Shown here: positions 26,441-32,401 of the stretch, in pieces
Layout: every line of letters starts with the position of its first letter
How positions within the stretch are numbered: the stretch's first letter is position 1
Source of the DNA: an uncultured Verrucomicrobia subdivision 3 bacterium
Lineage (GTDB): Bacteria > Verrucomicrobiota > Verrucomicrobiae > Limisphaerales > UBA11358
Direction of reading: 5' to 3'
Assembly: GCA_903921455.1 (NCBI GenBank)
Contig: CAIXPZ010000287.1
Span: 1 to 32,401 of the forward strand
Length of the DNA: 32,401 bases
Notes under the pieces: generated by a model
Seen by the model: only the letters and a program-made list of their open reading frames with translations
Databases searched by the model: none
What the model was told of the DNA's origin: nothing
Program-made: the position numbers and the translations under genes

Positions 26441-28408
26441 ATGGACTTCTTTGCCCGACAAGATCAGGCCCGGCGCAAGACCAAGTGGCTGGTGCTTTAC
26501 TTCGCGCTCGCCGTCGTCCTGCTGGTCGTGGCGGTTTATTTCATCTCACTGGTGATCTTTGCCGGCGTTCAGGCCAAATCCCATCATGGCTACGAGGCGG
26601 CGCCGGTGGCGTTCGTCCTGTGGAATCCCAAAATCTTTCTCGGCGCGACGCTGGGCGTGCTCGCGGTGATATTTATCGGCAGCGCCTACAAGACCAATGA
26701 GCTCTCCGCCGGCGGCAGCGCGGTCGCTACCTTGATGGGCGGACGGCTCGTCAACCAGAACACCACCAACGCCAACGAGCGCAAGCTCCTCAACGTCGTC
26801 GAAGAAATGTCCATCGCCGCCGGCGTGCCGATGCCGCAAGTTTACGTTTTGGATCACGAGCCCGGCATCAACGCCTTTGCCGCCGGCCACAACACCGGCG
26901 ATGCCGCCGTCGGCGTGACGCGCGGTTGCATCGAAATGCTGTCGCGCGATGAACTGCAGGGCGTCATCGGCCACGAGTTCAGCCATATCCTGAATGGCGA
27001 CATGCGCTTGAACCTCCGGCTCATCGGCATCATTTTCGGGTTGCTCTGTCTGGCCACTGTGGGCCGCATCCTGCTGAACGCCCGCAGCGGCAACAGCCGC
27101 GAAAAAAATCCCCTCCCGCTCCTCGGCCTCGCGCTGATTGTGCTCGGCGGTATCGGGGTATTCTTCGGCCGGCTGATCCAGGCCGCCGTCAGCCGCCAGC
27201 GCGAATTTCTCGCCGACGCCTCCTCCGTGCAGTTCACGCGCAATCCCGGCGGCCTTACCGGCGCGCTCCAGAAGATCGGCCGCTACGGTTTTGGCTCAAA
27301 GCTGGAATCCGACCATGCGCCGGATCTCTGCCACATGTTTTTCGGCAACGGCCTCGGCGAATCGCTCTTCAGCGCCATGGCCACCCATCCGCCGATTCCC
27401 GACCGCATTCACGCCATTGATCCGATGTGGGATGGCACCTTTCCGCCGCTCAAGGAGGAACAATTTGAAACCGTCCAACGCGCCGCCGTTTCCGGGCTGG
27501 AACACTCGACCATGCCGCAAATGCTGGGAACCATCCTCGGCGGCGCGGTCGTCGCCGGCCCGGCCGGCCGACCGCCGGTCATCCGCACCAATTCTGTTTT
27601 GCCGAGTTTGGGCAATCCCACCCCGCTGCATCTGAAATACGCCGAGCAACTGCGCGAGGCGCTGCCGGAAAATCTCCGGGCCGCCGCGCGCGAACCGCTG
27701 CCGGCCACTGCGTTGATCTATGCGCTGCTGCTGGCGGCGGATGACCAGTTGCGCGCCGAGCAGATTGCCGGCCTCGCCAGCCGGGTGTCGGGCGCCATCG
27801 CGGATCAAACCGCCGCGCTGTTTCCGGAAGTTTCCGCTGTGGCCCGTCGCGCCCGCCTGCCGCTGGTCAATCTGGCGCTCGGGGCGCTTCGCAATTTGAC
27901 GGCGGCCGAGTTTCAACAATTTTCCCAGGCGCTCGAGTGGCTGGTCGGTAGCGACGGGCAGGTGGAACTGTTTGAGTTTGTGCTGCAAAAAATTGTGCGG
28001 CGCCACCTTGCCTCGAAATTCGGCGGCGAACGGCCGACCGCCGTGCAATTCTATACGCTCAAGCCGCTGGTGCCCGATTGTGCCGTCGTGCTGTCCGCGC
28101 TCGCCTACGTCGGCAGTGCGAATGCCGGGGAGATCCAAAAAGCCTTTGCCGCCGGCGCGCCGTTTCTCCGGGCGCCCGCGGACGTGCCGCTGGAGCTGGT
28201 TCCGTGTGAACATTGCGGCATCGAGCCGCTGGATGCCGCGCTGAACCGGCTGGCGCTGGCGGTGCCGATCATTAAAAAGAATCTCATCGAGGCCGCCGCC
28301 CGCGTGGTGGGCGCGGATGGGGTGATCCAGGAAAGCGAGGCCGAGCTGCTGCGTGCCATGGCCGACACGCTGGATTGCCCGCTCCCGCCGCTCGGCGTGA
28401 CGGAATAG
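26441..28408 (+). CDS. Membrane M48-family metallopeptidase with C-terminal TerB-like region
   Basis: A 655-aa zinc peptidase related to HtpX. Two N-terminal spans (about 17-42, 64-83) and two more flanking the active site (about 190-210, 225-245) anchor it. The HEFSH motif (about 178-182) in VIGHEFSHILNGD, with the later Glu in REFLADASSV, makes the zinc site. HtpX is about 290 residues; here ~300 extra residues follow. The last ~90 (AVPIIKKNLIEAAARVVGADG then VIQESEAELLRAMADTL) look TerB-like, a fold often seen with membrane stress systems. It follows lemA by 70 bp; the pair probably works together at the membrane. Confidence 0.9.
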   Translation: MDFFARQDQARRKTKWLVLYFALAVVLLVVAVYFISLVIFAGVQAKSHHGYEAAPVAFVLWNPKIFLGATLGVLAVIFIGSAYKTNELSAGGSAVATLMGGRLVNQNTTNANERKLLNVVEEMSIAAGVPMPQVYVLDHEPGINAFAAGHNTGDAAVGVTRGCIEMLSRDELQGVIGHEFSHILNGDMRLNLRLIGIIFGLLCLATVGRILLNARSGNSREKNPLPLLGLALIVLGGIGVFFGRLIQAAVSRQREFLADASSVQFTRNPGGLTGALQKIGRYGFGSKLESDHAPDLCHMFFGNGLGESLFSAMATHPPIPDRIHAIDPMWDGTFPPLKEEQFETVQRAAVSGLEHSTMPQMLGTILGGAVVAGPAGRPPVIRTNSVLPSLGNPTPLHLKYAEQLREALPENLRAAAREPLPATALIYALLLAADDQLRAEQIAGLASRVSGAIADQTAALFPEVSAVARRARLPLVNLALGALRNLTAAEFQQFSQALEWLVGSDGQVELFEFVLQKIVRRHLASKFGGERPTAVQFYTLKPLVPDCAVVLSALAYVGSANAGEIQKAFAAGAPFLRAPADVPLELVPCEHCGIEPLDAALNRLALAVPIIKKNLIEAAARVVGADGVIQESEAELLRAMADTLDCPLPPLGVTE

Positions 28409-28850
28409 GGCAACGGCGCCGCCGTTGGAGCCAACCGCTTGACCCTTGGGAGGCAATGCCACCATTGTTGGCGTCAATCTCGCGACTGCCGGCGGCAAAA
28501 ATGGCTCAAAATTTGCATGAATGGGGGGCATCCCAGCCATGCCCGGAAATGGGTAACATGGCGAGCATGACGGTTGCCGGGGTTCATCCCAACGGGATGT
28601 TAATCATTCAGCCCAAGGTCGGCGCGGCGCGAATACCTTGAGTGACTTGCCCGATATAATATCTACCCGAATGGGTAGAATCGCCCGTCAGCGATGGGCG
28701 TTGCTACCCTTTCAGGGTAGCTGCCGGTTCCAAACGTTCACCCAGGGTAAGTCTTTCCCGTTCGGCTCGGACCAACCCTTGCTGATCGCTTCAGTTCCCT
28801 CGGGATTGCCGGCGGTCTTTCATTTTGGCCATGGCGCGTAGGGGCACACA
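28409..28850. other. Gene-free stretch with a cluster of hairpins
   Basis: 442 bp with no supported gene. After the M48 stop there is caacggc-gcc-gccgttg (28411-28427). Then catccc-aac-gggatg (28585-28599), ctaccc-gaat-gggtag (28663-28678), cgccc/gggcg (28682-28700) and ctaccct-ttc-agggtag (28704-28720) follow closely. The frame open through 28375-28641 reads GVHPNGMLIIQPKVGAARIP, a pattern I associate with translated dispersed repeats in verrucomicrobial genomes, not a gene. Confidence 0.7.
28585..28720. repeat. Multi-hairpin element
   Basis: Four perfect short hairpins within 136 bp (28585-28599, 28663-28678, 28682-28700, 28704-28720), two with related stems (ctaccc/gggtag). It lies between the M48 gene and the giant secreted-protein gene. 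It is probably a non-coding mobile or dispersed repeat; no transposase is present. Confidence 0.6.
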
Positions 28851-31800
28851 ATGGGATTGACCGGACGTCGGGAAAAGGGCAGAAATTCAGCCGCATTCGA
28901 CATGAATTTTCCCTTGGGCAAATTGGCGGCAGGTCTGGTGGGTTTGTTGCTCGCGCTCACCAGCGGTGCGCAACCGGTCATCACGAACCAGCCAGCCTCC
29001 GTTACCGCCAATTTTGGCGCGGTGGCAAAATTTAGCTGCATTGCCACCGGCACGCCGCCGGTTTCCTATCAGTGGTTCAAGGAAAACACGCCGCTGACAA
29101 ATGGCGGAAACATTTTCGGCAGCACGAATTCCACGCTGACCTTGAGCAATCTTTACGGCGGTGTTACCAGTGCATATTCCGCGGTGGCAACGGATGCTTC
29201 CACGCTGACGGCAACGAGTGCCGTGGCAACCCTCACGGTAATTGATCCGGCAATCGTCACCCCGCCGGCAGACCAGGTGGGACATTTAGGTGGCAGCGTG
29301 GCTTTCAGTGTGACCGCAGTCGGCACGGGCGCATTGAGTTATCAGTGGTGGAAAGGCGGCACCCTGCTTTTGGACGCGACGAATGTTTCGCTGGCATTGA
29401 CCAATCTCCAACTTGCGGATGCCGCCAACTACGATGTGGTGGTCTGCGGTGATTACGGATGCGTGACCAGCACCGCGGCGGCGTTGTATGTAAACCAAGT
29501 GACTTTGGACAGCACATTTAATGCAACGGCGGACAACACGGTATACGCAATCGCCATGCAACCGGACGGCAAGATTTTACTGGGAGGAATCTTTACAAAC
29601 ATATCAGGCCAGCCACGCAATCGCATCGCACGATTAAACGCCGATGGCACGCTGGATGCCAGTTTCAATCCGGGTGCGAGTGGATATGTTCAAGCCCTGG
29701 CCGTGCAGCCCGACGGCAAGATTGTCGTCGCCGGCTCCTTTACTAATATCGCAGGACAAACTCGCAACTGGATAGGCCGGCTAAATGCCGATGGCACGCT
29801 GGATGCCGGGTTTAATCCAGGAGCGGGTGGCGGGACTTTTTATAAGAACGTGTATTCACTTTTGGTCCAGCCGGACGGAAAAATCTTGGTGGGCGGTGAC
29901 TTCACCACTTTGGGTGGACAGTCGCGCACCAATATTGGGCGACTCAATGCTGTTGGAACTCTCGATACCAGTTTTAATCCGGGGTCAAGCGGTTATGTTA
30001 CCTCGCTGGCATTTCAGCCAGACAATAAGATTATCTTGGGCGGATATTTCAATTATCTGGTCGGTCAACCATTTCCTGGCTTGGGGCGTCTGAATTATAA
30101 TGGCACTTTGGATACGAGCTTTAATACGGGGGGAACTGTCGGTAACACGAGTTGGGCATATTCGGTACAAGCATTGGCGGTGCAACCAGATGGCAGGATT
30201 CTCTTCGGCGGCTACTTTAACACCAATTGGGTTGAACAAATTTCTGGTGGCACTTCGTATCATTCGGCTTCCACGCCTGCTTTCAAATGCTTGAGTTCAA
30301 ATGGAGCGATGGATAACACCTTCAACGGAACTTCGCAGGCGGTGGTGAACAACATAATCTTGCAAGCGGACGGTAGCATTTTGGCAGGAGGATGGTTTAG
30401 CGCATTGGCCGGTCAACTGTGCTATGCCATCGGGCGCCTCAATCCTGACGGCAGCCTAGACCCGGTTTTCAAACCAACTCCACTCGCCAGCAGTCCATAT
30501 CGAGTTTACTCCCTGGCCGAGCAGCTGGACGGCAATTTGCTGGTTGGCGGCACATTCACAAATCTGGCCGGACAATCATGTGTTAAAATTGGTCGGCTGA
30601 ACAAAATCTATGCCGCGACGAACTCACTCACTTACAATGGCACCAACATGGTTTGGCTTCGCGGCGGCAGCACCCCGGAATTTGGGTGGACGACTTTTGA
30701 ATACATTCCCAACGGTGGGACTGATTTTGTCCAGGCAGCCGGCTCGCGGATTTCCGGTGGCTGGCAATTGGCCGGCGTTTCCATGACCAATGGAACAATC
30801 CGCGCCCGTGGTTATTTGCAAGGAGGTTACTTGAACGGCTCTGCTGGAATTCTGGAAAGCAGCACAGGGCCGCTCATCATTACCACCCAACCTTTCAGCC
30901 AGACCAGCAACGAAGGATTGCCGGCAACATTCAGTGTTGTCGCAGCCGGCTCCAATCCTTCTTATCAATGGCGGAAAGGAGGAATCAGCCTCACGAACAA
31001 CGAAAACATCAGCGGCGCCAACGCGGCGGTTTTGAATCTGGGTTCAGTTCAATTGGTTGATGGCGGTGACTATGATGTGGTTATCACCAACATTTACGGC
31101 AGCGTTACCAGCATGGTGGCCACCTTAACGCCAGTGTCTTTGACAATCAATCCTCAGCCTTCCAGCCGCACAAACAACGGCGGGACGACCGCCACGTTCA
31201 CAATCGGAATCGTCGGCACAGGACCGTTTACATCCCAATGGTGGAAAGATGATGCGGCGCTGGCCGATGGCACTAATATCTTTGGAAGCACGAATGTCAC
31301 GCTGATGTCGAGCAACGTTACGCTTAGCAGTGCAGGAGGATATTCCGTGATCGTGAGCAATTCTTACGGCTGCGTTACGAGCCTGTTGGCCACCTTGACG
31401 GTGGTGCCATTTACCATCACCAATCAACCCGCGAGCCGGACCAACAATGCAGCAACTGCCGCCAGTTTCTCGGTGGGTTTGTCTGGCACCGCCCCGTTCG
31501 CCTATAAATGGCGAAAGTCGGGTGTGAATCTGACCAATGGCGGAGTGATTTCCGGCAGCACCACCGCGACGCTGAATATCAGCAGCGTCATGAACAGCAA
31601 TGTCGGCGGATATGATGTGGTCATCACCAACTCTTTCGGAAGCATCACCAGCGCCTTGGCCACTTTGACCGTCGTGCCGCTTACCATCACTATTCAACCG
31701 GCCAGCCGAACCAATCTTTCGGGAACAAACGCATCCTTCAGCGTTTCGGCCAGTAGTTCGGGAACGCTGTCATACCAATGGCTGAAAGAGGAGACAAGCC

Positions 31801-32171
31801 TCACCAATAGCACCCATATTTCCGGCAGTAAAGGCAGCGCGATCACAGTGAGCAACATTCTGACCGCCGATGCAGGCGCGTATTCTGTCGTCCTTACCAA
31901 CATCTATGGCGCTGTGACTAGCCGTCCGGCGAATCTTACGGTGGTGGTGCCGCCGCAAGATTTTGCAGCGAAGAATAGTGCTGGTGCATTGCAGCTTCAA
32001 TTGACTGGCACGCCGAATTATCCCTACATTCTGCAATCTGCAACCAATTTTACTCCGCCCATCAACTGGCAATCCGTACTCACCAATCCGACTGACGGAA
32101 ACGGCAACTGGCAGTTCATTGATACAAACCTGAATACTGGCCAAAAGTTCTACCGGGCTATAGGGCAGTAA
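28851..32171 (+). CDS. Giant secreted protein with Ig-like domains and delta-60 repeats
   Basis: 1106 aa. A signal peptide is visible (KLAAGLVGLLLALTSGAQP, about 24-42). Two Ig-like domains follow (about 45-130, 135-215; ITNQPASVTANFGA, YQWFKENTPLTNGGNI). Next is a run of delta-60 repeats (about 218-590, YAIAMQPDGKILLGGIFTNI, NADGTLDASFNPGA), probably a beta-propeller. Four more Ig-like domains (about 676-1030, each starting TxQPxSRTN) and a C-terminal LQSATNFTPPINWQSVL-type domain end it. ATG 28851 follows aggggcacaca; an in-frame ATG at 28902 would put the signal peptide closer to the start. Likely exported; ligand and surface anchoring unknown. Confidence 0.9.
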   Translation: MGLTGRREKGRNSAAFDMNFPLGKLAAGLVGLLLALTSGAQPVITNQPASVTANFGAVAKFSCIATGTPPVSYQWFKENTPLTNGGNIFGSTNSTLTLSNLYGGVTSAYSAVATDASTLTATSAVATLTVIDPAIVTPPADQVGHLGGSVAFSVTAVGTGALSYQWWKGGTLLLDATNVSLALTNLQLADAANYDVVVCGDYGCVTSTAAALYVNQVTLDSTFNATADNTVYAIAMQPDGKILLGGIFTNISGQPRNRIARLNADGTLDASFNPGASGYVQALAVQPDGKIVVAGSFTNIAGQTRNWIGRLNADGTLDAGFNPGAGGGTFYKNVYSLLVQPDGKILVGGDFTTLGGQSRTNIGRLNAVGTLDTSFNPGSSGYVTSLAFQPDNKIILGGYFNYLVGQPFPGLGRLNYNGTLDTSFNTGGTVGNTSWAYSVQALAVQPDGRILFGGYFNTNWVEQISGGTSYHSASTPAFKCLSSNGAMDNTFNGTSQAVVNNIILQADGSILAGGWFSALAGQLCYAIGRLNPDGSLDPVFKPTPLASSPYRVYSLAEQLDGNLLVGGTFTNLAGQSCVKIGRLNKIYAATNSLTYNGTNMVWLRGGSTPEFGWTTFEYIPNGGTDFVQAAGSRISGGWQLAGVSMTNGTIRARGYLQGGYLNGSAGILESSTGPLIITTQPFSQTSNEGLPATFSVVAAGSNPSYQWRKGGISLTNNENISGANAAVLNLGSVQLVDGGDYDVVITNIYGSVTSMVATLTPVSLTINPQPSSRTNNGGTTATFTIGIVGTGPFTSQWWKDDAALADGTNIFGSTNVTLMSSNVTLSSAGGYSVIVSNSYGCVTSLLATLTVVPFTITNQPASRTNNAATAASFSVGLSGTAPFAYKWRKSGVNLTNGGVISGSTTATLNISSVMNSNVGGYDVVITNSFGSITSALATLTVVPLTITIQPASRTNLSGTNASFSVSASSSGTLSYQWLKEETSLTNSTHISGSKGSAITVSNILTADAGAYSVVLTNIYGAVTSRPANLTVVVPPQDFAAKNSAGALQLQLTGTPNYPYILQSATNFTPPINWQSVLTNPTDGNGNWQFIDTNLNTGQKFYRAIGQ

Positions 32172-32401
32172 TCTTTTCTGTCCCTGGCTGCCGCCGGAGC
32201 GCGGATTGTCCCAATCAGCAGGGCGTTACCATGCCAGCATGCATAATAAAATTTATGCCGTTAGGGAAGCGCTGATTTAATCAACATGCGAAAGCTTCAA
32301 CTACCTACGGAGGGTTAAAACACCTTCCCCTGAAATCAAAATTGTTCCTGCACCATCCTGGTGAGTCGAAATTCAGGCAAAATTACGAACGCCGATTAAA
32401 T
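32172..32401. other. 3' flank at the window edge, no gene seen
   Basis: 230 bp with no supported gene. The segment gggaagcgctgatttaatc (32263-32281) looks like the ends of some insertion sequences, and cgccgattaaat at the very end (32390-32401) partly echoes it. The window stops before this can be judged. No hairpin terminator is clear after the secreted protein gene. Confidence 0.35.

Noticed and set aside
28375..28641. 88-aa frame after the M48 gene
   Set aside because: Begins inside the M48 gene, crosses hairpins, and resembles translated dispersed repeat rather than a protein.

Overview
The window looks like chromosomal DNA of a verrucomicrobial bacterium, probably of the Pedosphaera/Limisphaera branch. 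This is an inference from gene content, not from a marker gene. The clues are a type II secretion-like pseudopilin with an H-X9-DG C-terminal motif, a large secreted protein mixing Ig-like domains with delta-60 repeats, a DUF2723 membrane protein fused to TPRs, a class II (B12) ribonucleotide reductase, a LemA/M48 peptidase pair, and small proteins with a Tyr/Asp-rich N-terminal motif. No rRNA, tRNA, CRISPR array, intact insertion sequence or prophage was seen.

Layout. Positions 1-669 hold an 18-unit tandem array with a 21-bp period and no convincing gene. Positions 670-7797 are a tight minus-strand gene series, read right to left: a TRAM-type RNA (uracil-C5) methyltransferase, the DUF2723-TPR protein, a GT4 glycosyltransferase, a WecA/MraY-type phosphosugar transferase and a YmdB-type metallophosphoesterase. 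The middle three suggest glycan assembly on a polyprenyl lipid at the membrane. A minus-strand gene of unknown function follows (7996-8793) with its own terminator. Then comes a plus-strand cassette of two tandem DUF2975 membrane proteins and a YozG-like HTH regulator (9210-10601), preceded by a possible operator. Minus-strand genes for a polyprenol-phosphate sugar synthase and the pseudopilin follow. The pseudopilin is divergent from der (EngA GTPase). nrdJ comes next, ending in a strong terminator.

A second array with a 21-bp period lies at 17738-17947. It is followed by a helical/FN3 protein and several small unknown genes. The block 20460-24483 encodes a LOG-family protein, PabB, a PabC-type aminotransferase (p-aminobenzoate/folate supply) and a cytidylate-kinase-like protein. 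Next come an L,D-transpeptidase with peptidoglycan-binding domains, LemA and a membrane M48 peptidase. A gene-free stretch rich in hairpins (28409-28850) then leads to the giant secreted Ig/delta-60 protein, which ends near the right edge.

The most notable signals are not genes. They are (i) two separate arrays with the same 21-bp period and a similar internal layout, each 3' of a gene; (ii) a two-hairpin palindromic repeat lying inside the open pabB reading frame; and (iii) several intercistronic palindromes and dispersed repeats. GC content and similarity were judged by eye; no search or computation was run.
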